A stretch of DNA of 64,000 bases, taken from the NCBI RefSeq assembly GCF_040117685.2, contig NZ_JBEDYP020000007.1:1-64000 (forward strand), given 5' to 3'. Shown here piece after piece: positions 7,184-16,088 of this stretch. Under the pieces are notes generated by a model. The model was not told the DNA's origin. It did not search any database and saw nothing but the letters and a program-made list of their open reading frames with translations. The translations under genes were made by a program, and so were the position numbers. The first letter of the stretch is position 1. Each line of letters starts with the position of its first letter. The stretch is from Gracilimonas sp040117685 (GTDB taxonomy: Bacteria; Bacteroidota; Rhodothermia; Balneolales; Balneolaceae).

Positions 7184-8503
7184 TTAGTTTCCTGTAGGAC
7201 CTTCATCCCAGTTTTGAGCACTGGAGATATTCGGCAATCCCCAACCGCGACCATTCCAGCCCTGGAAGTCTTCCAGTTTAAATGCCCAGAATCCTGTTCC
7301 CATATCACTAACCACAATCAGGCCGTCTTCATTGCGCACATCCACACCAAAAGCTCCGTTACAGGTGTTATCTCCACACATTCCGGACTGATGTTTTCCG
7401 AGAAAGGTATCGTAATATGCTATGGTTTTAGGCTCATCGGGACTGAATAAATCCACCACCAGCAAGCCATCTTCATAACCGGATACAAATAAATACGGCC
7501 AGCGCACTTCGTGATTGTGCACCAGGTTTTCGTAATCAAAATTCCAGGAGCTTATGGGGTCACTGATATTCTGAACTTCACCGTCAAGAGCAGGTTGCAG
7601 GTCAAAAATGCGTAGCGGAGCGTGCATGTATTCTGTTTCCCCCACAATGTAGCGACCATCAGGAGACGGAGTAACCGTGTGCCCCCAAACAACTCCACTT
7701 ACACCGGTCACCGAAGCCAGCAGGCTAACCGAATCCATTTCCGTCACATCAAACACAAAATAACCGCCGGCTCCACCACCGTAAAAACGATCTTGCTGAC
7801 TGTCAGGATGATATCCCACATAAAAATCATGGTATCCTAAAGAAGCACCGGCTAAACGGGCAGGGGTATCCGGGTTAGGAATAGTGCCGGCAAGGATATC
7901 TTCTTCCCCTTCAACGAACTTACCCAAGTCATACACATAAGCATCATCCCCGGATGTTGTGGCAAACAAAAGCGGACGACCATCTGAATGCTTGTACATA
8001 AATATATTGTGGAAACCTCCGGGATGTTCGGCATTTCTCACATACCCCACCGTTTTTACCTTGTTCACATCCGGCAAGCCGGTTACGTCAACAACCACGG
8101 CGCCCGCATCGGTATTAGGTCCACCCTGAAAAAACTGCAGCGACTGTACCACATAATATCGGTTTTTATGTTTGAAATATTTCGGATCCATTCCACCCAG
8201 TCCAACGTGTAATTCTTCATTCGGCATTCTCCACCGATAAATAACTTCTGCTTTTTCAGGATTGGAAAGGTCGATGATATCAAAACCTTTCTCAGCTTGC
8301 ATTCGGCCCACATAAGCATATGGGCGGCTTACTTCTTGTTCAATTACAATATCTGTAACGCTTAGAGGCGCTCCCAGTGGTACATGAGAAAGCACCTCAA
8401 GATTATCGCTTCGCTTTGGCAGTTCATCGTTTACCTGAGCGAAGGCTGTAAACCCGCTCACGTTTAGAAAGAGAATCACCACATAAATAAATGACTTATA
8501 CAT
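7184..8503 (-). CDS. secreted LVIVD-type beta-propeller protein
   Basis: A 439-residue exported protein with a signal peptide ending near FAQ (about 23). Repeated blades contain patterns such as DIIDLSNPEKAEVIYRW, VVDVTGLPDV, RIFDLQP and LLVVDLFSPDEPKTIAYY, typical of the LVIVD repeat (choice-of-anchor or selenium-binding-like) propellers. Several conserved His (HPGGFHN, GYHDFY, HNHEV, GKHQSGMCG) could bind metal. It is the first gene of a leftward operon followed 18-27 bases later by the small exported protein and then the multicopper oxidase. Biochemical role is unknown; an extracellular scaffold or redox partner is possible. Confidence 0.82.
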   Translation of the reverse strand: MYKSFIYVVILFLNVSGFTAFAQVNDELPKRSDNLEVLSHVPLGAPLSVTDIVIEQEVSRPYAYVGRMQAEKGFDIIDLSNPEKAEVIYRWRMPNEELHVGLGGMDPKYFKHKNRYYVVQSLQFFQGGPNTDAGAVVVDVTGLPDVNKVKTVGYVRNAEHPGGFHNIFMYKHSDGRPLLFATTSGDDAYVYDLGKFVEGEEDILAGTIPNPDTPARLAGASLGYHDFYVGYHPDSQQDRFYGGGAGGYFVFDVTEMDSVSLLASVTGVSGVVWGHTVTPSPDGRYIVGETEYMHAPLRIFDLQPALDGEVQNISDPISSWNFDYENLVHNHEVRWPYLFVSGYEDGLLVVDLFSPDEPKTIAYYDTFLGKHQSGMCGDNTCNGAFGVDVRNEDGLIVVSDMGTGFWAFKLEDFQGWNGRGWGLPNISSAQNWDEGPTGN

Positions 8504-8506
8504 ATA

Positions 8507-8556
8507 TCCCGATTTAGCATTAATAAGAAGCTGCTAATTACGAAATACCATCGGGA
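8507..8556. promoter_or_regulatory. nested inverted repeat in leader of the beta-propeller operon
   Basis: TCCCGAT (8507-8513) pairs with ATCGGGA (8550-8556), enclosing TTAGCA (8514-8519) paired with TGCTAA (8532-8537). It begins a few bases upstream of the start codon at 8503, so the RNA could fold across the translation start; as DNA it could be an operator. Confidence 0.35.
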
Positions 8557-8606
8557 AATGGAAGTGGCTTCACAAATCTTATCAAATTAAGATAGGAGCA
8601 AAAGAA

Positions 8607-8891
8607 TCAGAGTGCTTTTTCCTTACCTCTCATCACAGCACCCAGAATAGCGGTGAATAATGCGGCTCCAATGATAGACCAAATAATTGGGAAAGGACTA
8701 CCGCTGATCTCAATGGTCCAAAGTTCGGGAAGGCCCAATTCGCTGGCAATCCATTTGCCAATGATGGCACCTATAAAACCAACCCCGGCTGAGATCAGGC
8801 AGCCTCCAAAGCTATAACCGCTGATGCTTTGTCCAATTCCTCCACAAATAGCTGCGATCAGCAGTAACAATAGAAATCCAAAAAATGACAT
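8607..8891 (-). CDS. GlsB/YeaQ/YmgE family small membrane protein
   Basis: A 94-residue, three-helix inner-membrane protein. The Gly-rich first segment (LLIAAICGGIGQSI), the segment GVGFIGAIIGKWIASELGLP and the C-terminal helix ending in a charged GKEKAL tail match the transglycosylase-associated/GlsB family. Members are stress-associated but their molecular function is not settled. It follows the ABC ATPase gene by 28 bases on the same strand and may be co-transcribed with it. Confidence 0.85.
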   Translation of the reverse strand: MSFFGFLLLLLIAAICGGIGQSISGYSFGGCLISAGVGFIGAIIGKWIASELGLPELWTIEISGSPFPIIWSIIGAALFTAILGAVMRGKEKAL

Positions 8892-8919
8892 AATACTTAG
8901 GTAAGATTTTAATTTCGGT

Positions 8920-9966
8920 TCAGGCTTTCTGTTCTAATACTACAGCCGGCTCCAGAGGTTTCACGATTACGTGCTCGTCCACGTCAAACAAAAGCCGGTT
9001 ATCCGTATGAACAATGTACTTATCTCCCTTGAAAAGTACATGGTAGGTGATGTCGTGTCCGCGAAATTCCCGTCCCACAATAATACCGCTTTCGTTACCA
9101 TTCTCTTTGCACCGTTCAATGGTCAGATGCTCCGGGCGGATGGAACATAAGATCAAGCCCTCGGCTTCTTTGTTAATTTTAACCGGCCCCAGGCGGGTTT
9201 CCACATTATCAGACCCATCAGCGTGAGCACGAAAAAGGTTTGTCCGGCCTAAAAACTGGGCTACAAACTGAGTTCTGGGATGATAGTACACTTCTTCAGG
9301 GGTCCCGATTTGCTCAATCTGCCCGTTATTCATAACTGCGATTCTATCGGCAAAAGATAGTGCTTCTTCCTGATCGTGAGTAACCAGAATAGCACTCATC
9401 CCGGATTTCTTGAGAATAGCCCGAACTTCTTTTCGGGTGGTATCGCGGAGCATGGCATCGAGCCCTGAAAAAGGCTCATCCATTAAAACCAGCCGCGGCT
9501 TGGGAGCGATGGCCCGGGCAAGTGCAACCCGCTGTTGTTGTCCACCGGAAAGTTCATCAGGCATACGGTGCTTATACTTTTCCATCCCTGTTCGGCAAAG
9601 GACCTCTTCAGCTAAAACCGGCCTTTTTCTCTTCTCTATTTCCCGGAGTCCAAACGCCACATTATCCAGCGCATTCATGTGTGGAAAAAGGGCATAATCC
9701 TGAAATACAAATCCTATTTCTCTTTTCTGTGGGGATAGCCTTTTCCGGGTACTTTCCACCAACTCATTTTCGATGTGTACTTCACCGGCTTCGCATTGCT
9801 CAAAGCCTGCAATTAAGCGTAACGTTGTGGTCTTCCCACACCCGCTGGGGCCTAAAAGTGCGAATATTTCATTCTTACCAACCTCGAAACTGACATCGTT
9901 TACAACGGGCCCGCTTTGGTCGAATGATTTCGTTAATCCGGATATTTTTAACAGAGAGTTTTCCAT
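8920..9966 (-). CDS. FbpC/PotA-like ABC transporter ATP-binding protein
   Basis: Cytoplasmic ATPase of 348 residues. Walker A GPSGCGKTT, Q-loop FVFQDYALFPHM, signature LSGGQQQR, Walker B LVLMDEPFSGLD and the switch His in VTHDQEEAL are all intact. The C-terminal 100 residues form a TOBE/OB-type regulatory domain. This fits ferric-iron, spermidine/putrescine or sugar importers (CUT1/FbpC class). ATG at 9966 (MENSLLK) is chosen over an upstream start at 9993. No permease or substrate-binding gene is adjacent, so its partners must lie elsewhere and the substrate cannot be assigned. Confidence 0.9.
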   Translation of the reverse strand: MENSLLKISGLTKSFDQSGPVVNDVSFEVGKNEIFALLGPSGCGKTTTLRLIAGFEQCEAGEVHIENELVESTRKRLSPQKREIGFVFQDYALFPHMNALDNVAFGLREIEKRKRPVLAEEVLCRTGMEKYKHRMPDELSGGQQQRVALARAIAPKPRLVLMDEPFSGLDAMLRDTTRKEVRAILKKSGMSAILVTHDQEEALSFADRIAVMNNGQIEQIGTPEEVYYHPRTQFVAQFLGRTNLFRAHADGSDNVETRLGPVKINKEAEGLILCSIRPEHLTIERCKENGNESGIIVGREFRGHDITYHVLFKGDKYIVHTDNRLLFDVDEHVIVKPLEPAVVLEQKA

Positions 9967-10058
9967 GTAGTTGCTGAACCAAAATATCTTCATTTAGATT
10001 CAGTCTACATAAGATACGGACTAATCTGATACTTCTGAAAGTTTTGGACCGTGAATAT

Positions 10059-10090
10059 TTGTGAAACAGGTCGGGATAATGTAAGTTTAA
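10059..10090 (+). promoter_or_regulatory. putative Bacteroidota-type promoter for SPOR lipoprotein gene
   Basis: TTTG at 10059-10062, a 20-base spacer, then TAAGTTTA at 10083-10090, matching TTTG-N17-20-TAnnTTTG in all but the last base. It sits about 50 bases upstream of the start codon at 10142. Confidence 0.38.
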
Positions 10091-10141
10091 TTCGTTTCGG
10101 GTATACCATTTACAGATAATTATCAACTAACTACTATTCTT

Positions 10142-10633
10142 ATGAAAAAAGTAAGCATCTACACCTTATTGCTGGCAGTGGCTTTGGTGAGTTTCCAGGC
10201 ATGCGGAGAAAGCGAAGAAGAGCGAAGAGCTAAAGAACAAGCACGTCTTGACTCTCTAAGACAGGTCCAGGAACAACGGATAGCCGAAATGATGCAAGCC
10301 CGGGAAGACAGTATTGCCCAGGCCCAGCAGAAACAGGAAATGATGGAAGAACAACAAGGTCCTCAGTTTGCTGAAGACGGTACTTATGCTGTTCAGGTTG
10401 GTGCTTTCCGTTCTGAAGAAGAGGCCAATGAATATAAGGCCACACTGACCAACCGTGATTATCCACACGTATATACGGTTAAAATAGGGAAGGAAGAAAC
10501 CGGTGATGTGTGGTTCAGGCTGCGGGTTGGTTTTTTTGCTGAGAAAGCTGAAGCTGAAGAATTTGGAGCTGAACTGGGTAGTGAACTGAATACCGGTTAT
10601 TGGGTTTCTAAAGTTCAGAGATCGGGAAGCTGA
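10142..10633 (+). CDS. SPOR-domain lipoprotein
   Basis: A 163-residue lipoprotein: signal peptide with lipobox FQAC near residue 21, a Glu/Gln/Arg-rich coiled linker (about 25-75), and a SPOR domain (about 80-157) opening with YAVQVGAFRSEEEANEYKA and closing with WFRLRVGFF and a final helix-strand pair. SPOR domains bind denuded peptidoglycan glycan strands, often at division sites. Single transcription unit bounded by a promoter-like element upstream and a strong terminator downstream. Confidence 0.9.
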   Translation: MKKVSIYTLLLAVALVSFQACGESEEERRAKEQARLDSLRQVQEQRIAEMMQAREDSIAQAQQKQEMMEEQQGPQFAEDGTYAVQVGAFRSEEEANEYKATLTNRDYPHVYTVKIGKEETGDVWFRLRVGFFAEKAEAEEFGAELGSELNTGYWVSKVQRSGS

Positions 10634-10729
10634 TCCTGTTTTGAGCCCAAATAATTTATAGTTGTATCTCTCCCAAGCATTTGCTTAATTACAGATGCGC
10701 TCAAGTAGCGTCTCTCTTGATGAATAGTC

Positions 10730-10768
10730 AGCCCCACACATTAGATAAATGTGCGGGGCTATTTTTTT
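10730..10768 (+). terminator. intrinsic terminator
   Basis: AGCCCC-a-CACATT and AATGTG-c-GGGGCT form a 12-bp stem with one internal mismatch and a 5-base loop, followed by seven T. It ends the SPOR lipoprotein transcript about 100 bases after its stop; the intervening leader-like stretch has no gene. Confidence 0.9.
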
Positions 10769-10880
10769 GCATCTTTTTTATTCCAACTTCGTAACCTTCC
10801 ACTCCGAAAAACTTTCCTAATTCTACGGTTTACGTTATTATGCAGCTTCAACATCATTCACCAACCTCAATAAAAGTGGA

Positions 10881-11228
10881 ATGAAAAATTTCAGTATTGC
10901 TACACGCCAACATGATCACGTAAGTATACTGGATATCAGTGGAGAACTTGATGCGCATACGGCTTCTCAGCTTGAGAATGCACTTAAATCGTTAATTGAT
11001 GAAGAAAGCTATGCTATCATCGTCAACTGCTCCGGTCTGGATTATATAGCCAGTGCCGGTTTGGGTGTTTTTATGGCTTACATCGAAGATGTGAGGAGTT
11101 TAGGCGGCGACATCAAACTTACAAATATGAACGACCGCGTTTATAACGTATTCGACCTGTTGGGCTTTCCAACCCTGTATGATATCCTGGAAGATGAAAA
11201 AGAAGCCTTAAATAGCTTTGACAATTAA
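10881..11228 (+). CDS. STAS-domain anti-sigma factor antagonist
   Basis: A 115-residue single STAS domain of the RsbV/SpoIIAA type. The phosphorylatable Ser is in the conserved helix start DYIASAGLGVFMAYI (about residue 58). Opening strand SILDISGELDAH is typical. In partner switching the unphosphorylated form binds the anti-sigma kinase and frees its target. It is followed 12 bases later by a matching kinase gene and then a phosphatase gene, so the three form one regulatory operon. Confidence 0.9.
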   Translation: MKNFSIATRQHDHVSILDISGELDAHTASQLENALKSLIDEESYAIIVNCSGLDYIASAGLGVFMAYIEDVRSLGGDIKLTNMNDRVYNVFDLLGFPTLYDILEDEKEALNSFDN

Positions 11229-11240
11229 ATAACCAAGAGA

Positions 11241-11663
11241 GTGGCTGGAAATAATAACATACAAACCCTTTCTGTTGAAGCTTCTACAGAGCATCTTGCC
11301 AAAGTGCGGGATTTTGTAGCTGCCCATGCCGAGAATATCGGACTCAGCCAAAAAGATATATCAGAAATCCGGCTGGCAGTGGATGAAGCCTACACAAATA
11401 TTATTAAACACGCTTACAAAAATTCCCCCACCGAAAAAGTGAATATAGAAATTGGCTCCAACGCCAGTCAGCTATGGATTTCATTGATGGATGAGGGAAA
11501 GAGTTTTGATCCGAGCACCTACAGCGAACCGGATCTCATGCAGCGCATCAAAGAAAAGAAACGTGGCGGTATGGGAGTTTACCTGATTCGCAAACTCATG
11601 GATCAGGTACAGTATAACCGCAAAGGGCATACCAACGAAATACGTATGGTCAAAAACCTTTGA
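11241..11663 (+). CDS. RsbW/SpoIIAB-like anti-sigma serine kinase
   Basis: A 140-residue HATPase_c_2 protein with a GTG start. The N-box is EIRLAVDEAYTNIIKHAY and the G-box segment is RGGMGVYLIRKLMDQVQY, both conserved in GHKL anti-sigma kinases. It should phosphorylate the preceding STAS protein and sequester a sigma factor or another partner. No sigma-factor gene is adjacent. The next gene starts 6 bases after its stop. Confidence 0.9.
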   Translation: MAGNNNIQTLSVEASTEHLAKVRDFVAAHAENIGLSQKDISEIRLAVDEAYTNIIKHAYKNSPTEKVNIEIGSNASQLWISLMDEGKSFDPSTYSEPDLMQRIKEKKRGGMGVYLIRKLMDQVQYNRKGHTNEIRMVKNL

Positions 11664-11669
11664 CACATC

Positions 11670-13397
11670 GTGGATACTAAAACTTCTCTTTCGAACACTG
11701 AAGAACGACAAAGCCGCTTTGAGCTTCGCACCCTGCTGGAAACCAGCCGAATGCTCATCGAGTCGCAGGAACCGGATTTTGTTCTGAACAACCTTTTGCT
11801 GATTACCATGGGAAAACTCCTCGTTCCCAAAGGCATGATCCTTATTAACAAAGGCTCGAACCATTTTTATCTGGTAAGCAAGATTAAGGGTAAAAGTGAT
11901 CTTGCAGAAGAAGATGTTGTTCAGCTTGAATTTCCCGAAGGCGAGCTGGATCGCACGGTAATTAAAGCCGAGGAATTTCCTGAAATTTCCAAAACGCTGG
12001 GACTTCCTGAGGATAGTATCTTTTTTAACCTGAGAACCACTAACCACCATTTGGGGTTTTTGTGTCTCGCGCCTAAAGGAAATAAGCAGCCACTAACAGC
12101 CAGTGAGCTGGAGTTCATAGAAAGCCTGACTATTATTTCCTCCGTAGCCATTGCCAATTCCCGGATGTTCCAGGAGCTGCGTCTTATAAACCGAAAGCTC
12201 GATCGTAAAGTACATGACCTGAATACCCTTCTGGAGCTCAGCAAAGATTTCAACATGATGGTGGACCGGGATGAAATTGCCCGAACCTTTAAGTTTGCCA
12301 TGCTCGGGCAAATGTTAATCCGGACCTTCTTTTTTGTGTTAGAAATTGACGGAGAAAAATCTATCGTTTCCAGCAGCGGCTTGAAGGAGCAACCCTCTGT
12401 GAAAGAGCTGAATACTCTTTTTGAACTTGAAGATGTTTTCTATTGCGATGAAGAGCATGACTGCCCTTTTTTGGAGAAAAATGACATCAAACTGTTAATC
12501 GCCCTTCGGTTTCAGAATGAAAAAATTGGTGTTGTAGGAGTTGGCGCCCCGGCAAATAATGAACCTTATGGCAAAGAACAGGTTAACTTTTTACAGTCGT
12601 TAGGCAATCTTGCTCTGCTTACTATCCAGAAAACATTATTGCTCGAAGAGCGGATAGAAAAACAGCGAATGGAAGAGGAACTTAACCTCGCCAAAACCAT
12701 TCAGCAAGGGCTCCTTCCTTCGCCAATTCCAACCATTGAAGGTTTTGATTTAGAGGCCACCAATATTTCCTCCCGTCAGGTAGGGGGCGATTATTTTGAT
12801 GTGCTTGAAACTCCGGATAACGGACATATACTCGCCATTGCGGATGTGACCGGGAAAGGAGTACCGGCTTCGTTGTTGATGGCCAATCTGCAGTCGATGT
12901 TACATGCCTTAGCTCCTATCGACATTACGCTGGCTGAGGCTACAGGAAGTATAAATGACATCATTCATAAGAATACTCCGGCTGATAAATTCATTACTTT
13001 TTTCTGGGGAAAAATATCGGCAGATGGCAGGCAATTCAATTATGTGAACGCCGGGCATAACAACCCGATGCTATTCAAAAAAGGCAGCAAAGAACCGATA
13101 GAACTTGATGCCGGCGGGGTAATTTTAGGCGCTATGCCTTCTATGATGCCTTATGATTCTGCCTCCATTAACCTGGAAGCCGGCGACACACTGATTTTTT
13201 ATACCGATGGTGTAACCGAAGCGATGAACCCTGAGCAAACCGAAGAATACGAGGAAGAAAGGCTTATCCGGTGTATTCAATCCCATCTTGAAAAATCATC
13301 GGACGAAATAATGAATGCCGTTATTGATGATATCATGGACTTTTCGGATGGCATCCAGTACGACGACATCACTATACTGGTACTAAAGGTCAATTAA
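11670..13397 (+). CDS. GAF-containing SpoIIE/RsbU-type PP2C phosphatase
   Basis: A 575-residue cytoplasmic phosphatase with a GTG start. The N-terminal half (about 20-330) contains two GAF-like sensor regions (LLETSRMLIESQEPDFVLNN and LLELSKDFNMMVDRDEIAR begin them); a coiled linker with EEELNLAKTIQQGLLPSPIP then leads into the PP2C domain (about 348-575). Metal-binding motifs are GGDYFDV, ADVTGKGVPASLLMA, FYTDGVTEA and the closing DDITILVLKV. It should dephosphorylate the STAS protein in response to an intracellular signal. Its 3' end overlaps the convergent MltF gene by 8 bases. Confidence 0.92.
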   Translation: MDTKTSLSNTEERQSRFELRTLLETSRMLIESQEPDFVLNNLLLITMGKLLVPKGMILINKGSNHFYLVSKIKGKSDLAEEDVVQLEFPEGELDRTVIKAEEFPEISKTLGLPEDSIFFNLRTTNHHLGFLCLAPKGNKQPLTASELEFIESLTIISSVAIANSRMFQELRLINRKLDRKVHDLNTLLELSKDFNMMVDRDEIARTFKFAMLGQMLIRTFFFVLEIDGEKSIVSSSGLKEQPSVKELNTLFELEDVFYCDEEHDCPFLEKNDIKLLIALRFQNEKIGVVGVGAPANNEPYGKEQVNFLQSLGNLALLTIQKTLLLEERIEKQRMEEELNLAKTIQQGLLPSPIPTIEGFDLEATNISSRQVGGDYFDVLETPDNGHILAIADVTGKGVPASLLMANLQSMLHALAPIDITLAEATGSINDIIHKNTPADKFITFFWGKISADGRQFNYVNAGHNNPMLFKKGSKEPIELDAGGVILGAMPSMMPYDSASINLEAGDTLIFYTDGVTEAMNPEQTEEYEEERLIRCIQSHLEKSSDEIMNAVIDDIMDFSDGIQYDDITILVLKVN

Positions 13398-14895
13398 AGG
13401 TTTTAAAACCTAAAACCCCGGTTCCTGTTGCAGTCTTCTCTCTGTTATGCGCCAGTATGGTCTGATAGGTACTATATCGATTCATAATTTCATTCACATA
13501 CCTCACCGTTTCTATACCCCGGCAAAATCCATATCGGGCATTTTGATAGTACTTGCGCTGCATCAGCTTTAACAGAGATTCTGATACATCTTCCCATTTA
13601 TTAGGATCTTTGTTATGATCAATAGTGAGCCGTCGGGCATCAGCCAGGTGACCGGAGCCGGCATTATACGCAGCCAATGCAAAAGACCATTTATTCGTGG
13701 AATCCATATAGGCATAATGGTCAAGATGAGAAGCCAAAATTTTAGCACCTTCCCGAATATTCACTTCCGGGATGTACAGTGAATCGGATGAAATTTCTGA
13801 AAACCTTGGCAAAACCTGCATAATTCCAACGGCCCCTGCCCAACTCACCGAGCTTGGATTAAACTTCGATTCCTGCGCAGCTATAGCAGTAAGCATCACC
13901 CAATCTACATCCATTTCATCGGCAACCTCACGAATCATGTTATCATATGGAGAAATGGTACCGTACTGCTCTCCCCGGTAATTGGGGCTGTAATAATCAG
14001 CAATTTGGTTCCCCGACTGAAAGTATTTTTTCCGTAATACATTTAGAAATGCAGAACGTTTGGGGACCCCATCCTCATCAAAACGAAAATGCTTGTAGAG
14101 AAAGCGATTTAGTTGGTACTCAAGGTCGGGGGCATTTTTACGGACTGCCCATGCAATGGTATCACTTTCGGCTATAAGAGGCCCTTTAACCAGTCCGTTC
14201 ATGTATTTATCGGCTGCATCAAAAATATTATCATCGGCAACGGTAGCTTCATACGTACCATCTGCCACTTGAAATAGTACAGACTCGGTGTCCATATCTT
14301 CCGGAATAATATTGATGTTCACCGGGAATCCTTCATCCTTTAACTCTTTTAATCGGACGTAGTACGAACTGTTTCTGCGCACGCTGATGGGAATCTCCTC
14401 CATATCAGATATGCTTTCAGGCTTAAAACCCAGGTCATCAGAAATGACAATCAGCTGATCAACCATATTATACGGACGTGTAAACTCTACTACTTGCTTT
14501 CTTTCGGGAGTGATGGTGTAATTGGCCGCTATAATATCACCACGACCACTATTGAGCAGATCATAAGGACTTTCATCGGGACCGGTAATCACAACCTCAA
14601 GGGCAAGGTCATTTTCTTTAGTGAAGGCTTTCAGCAGCTCATATTCAAACCCCACCTGAATTCCTTTATATAGAAAATAGGAGCCTGAACTGTAACTGGT
14701 AACCATACGGAGTACGCCATTCCTTTTAATCTCTGCAAAGTCTCTCTCAATAGGTTCACTTACAGAAACAGGAAGCGTTTCGCTGTTCTCGGGTGTGTCT
14801 GAAGATTGTGAACAGCTTAATAAAAGCATCGCTCCACAACCGGTGAGGAGCAAATACTTAGACACTCCAATAATGTTGTCTCTTTCAAATAGCAT
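13390..14895 (-). CDS. mltF: MltF-like membrane-bound lytic murein transglycosylase
   Basis: A 501-residue lipoprotein (lipobox LLSC near residue 29) combining a periplasmic solute-binding domain of the SBP_bac_3 type (about 55-300) with a C-terminal SLT lysozyme-like domain (about 320-480). The catalytic Glu lies in AIAAQESKFNPSSVSWAGA, followed by GIMQVLPRF and the conserved AAYNAGSGHL. This two-domain architecture defines MltF; the binding domain responds to peptidoglycan fragments in the characterised Pseudomonas enzyme. It cleaves peptidoglycan to anhydromuropeptides. Monocistronic, converging on the phosphatase gene. Confidence 0.92.
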   Translation of the reverse strand: MLFERDNIIGVSKYLLLTGCGAMLLLSCSQSSDTPENSETLPVSVSEPIERDFAEIKRNGVLRMVTSYSSGSYFLYKGIQVGFEYELLKAFTKENDLALEVVITGPDESPYDLLNSGRGDIIAANYTITPERKQVVEFTRPYNMVDQLIVISDDLGFKPESISDMEEIPISVRRNSSYYVRLKELKDEGFPVNINIIPEDMDTESVLFQVADGTYEATVADDNIFDAADKYMNGLVKGPLIAESDTIAWAVRKNAPDLEYQLNRFLYKHFRFDEDGVPKRSAFLNVLRKKYFQSGNQIADYYSPNYRGEQYGTISPYDNMIREVADEMDVDWVMLTAIAAQESKFNPSSVSWAGAVGIMQVLPRFSEISSDSLYIPEVNIREGAKILASHLDHYAYMDSTNKWSFALAAYNAGSGHLADARRLTIDHNKDPNKWEDVSESLLKLMQRKYYQNARYGFCRGIETVRYVNEIMNRYSTYQTILAHNREKTATGTGVLGFKTFN

Positions 14896-15163
14896 TAAGT
14901 GATGTTGTTTTCATTATTGTTTGAAATCAATTCTATAATGAAGTCACAATTCCATCTGCCGGAAGTAATAATACGCCTATTTAAGCTGAATTCCTGAATT
15001 CTTAGTAATGTCTAATCTAATTCAGCATTTCTAACGCTGAAATAACCGAAAAGGTTCACGAAATACCCTTCACCCCTGATTTGTATAGACTTACCGGCAT
15101 TCTATATATCAAATAGAGACAAAATCTATTTCATATTGGGTAATATGAAGGGAGCAGCCCGGG

Positions 15164-16081
15164 TTATTCTTCGATCTCTCTCTTATGTTTTGGCTTCTTT
15201 TTCCAGGTAAGCACCACTCCGACTAAGGTCACAAATATAGCTACAAAGGAAAGAATAGCCGGGAGTTCTCCGAGGATAAAAAACGCAAGAACGGTCGCAA
15301 ATACGGGCTCCGTCAAAATTAAGGTAGAAAGTAAGGTCGGTGAAACAAATTTGACGGCATAGTTAAGGGAACCGTGACCCATCAGCTGTGGGCCAATAGC
15401 TAACCCAAGCCCTACCCAAATCACAACCGGGGATATGTGCTCCGGAATTCCCTCCACAATCAGCATAATGGTAACACAAGTTGCTGCAGCATAACCATAA
15501 ACGGGAAATACATATCCAAGCCAGGATCGGTTTTGTCGGATTTTTCTTCCGATCAGAAAATAAACAGCAAAGATGGCCGCTGCCCCGAAAGCCATCCCAT
15601 TACCAAGCAAGGGATTAGCGAAAGTTGACTCTGTATTATAATCAGAGATTCCCAGTAGAACGGATCCTGCAAAAGCAATAAACACTCCAATCCAAACGGT
15701 GGGAGCAAACTCCATCTTATATAATATTCGTTCGGCAACGATCAGCATAATGGGGTGAATGGTAACCAGCACCGAAGCTGAAGCTACCGATGTGTAGTAA
15801 AGTGAGCTGATCCAAAGTATGAAGTGCAGTCCTAACGCAATACCGGCAAAGGCCATCCATTTGGTTTCATTACCCGCCGGCTTCACATCGTATTTATCGC
15901 TCTTTTTTTGATAGATGTAAAAGGGGAGCAGCATCAGAAAAGCACCTACCGTACGTATGGACACCAGCAAAAGAGCCGAGTGTTCGGTGGCAAACTTCAC
16001 TAAAATAGGGGCAAAACCAAAGGTGGTGAGCCCAACTATAAGAATCAGATAAACTTTAGCTTTTGAATAATCCTGGCTCAA
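15164..16081 (-). CDS. EamA-family (DMT) membrane transporter
   Basis: A 305-residue inner-membrane protein with about ten transmembrane helices in two EamA repeats (about 10-145 and 160-295). Typical features are the opening GLTTFGFAPILVKFATE, the helix-4/5 segment SASVLVTIHPIMLIVAERIL and the second-repeat LILTEPVFATVLAFFILGE. Members export small metabolites such as amino acids; the substrate is not predictable. It follows the DUF4293 gene by 7 bases on the same strand, so the two are likely co-transcribed. Confidence 0.88.
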   Translation of the reverse strand: MSQDYSKAKVYLILIVGLTTFGFAPILVKFATEHSALLLVSIRTVGAFLMLLPFYIYQKKSDKYDVKPAGNETKWMAFAGIALGLHFILWISSLYYTSVASASVLVTIHPIMLIVAERILYKMEFAPTVWIGVFIAFAGSVLLGISDYNTESTFANPLLGNGMAFGAAAIFAVYFLIGRKIRQNRSWLGYVFPVYGYAAATCVTIMLIVEGIPEHISPVVIWVGLGLAIGPQLMGHGSLNYAVKFVSPTLLSTLILTEPVFATVLAFFILGELPAILSFVAIFVTLVGVVLTWKKKPKHKREIEE

Positions 16082-16088
16082 AATACTC

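Noticed and set aside
10634..10729. Small RNA gene between SPOR lipoprotein and its terminator
   Set aside because: The stretch could fold (TCAAG/CTTGA) but no promoter is evident and it is adequately explained as the 3' untranslated region.
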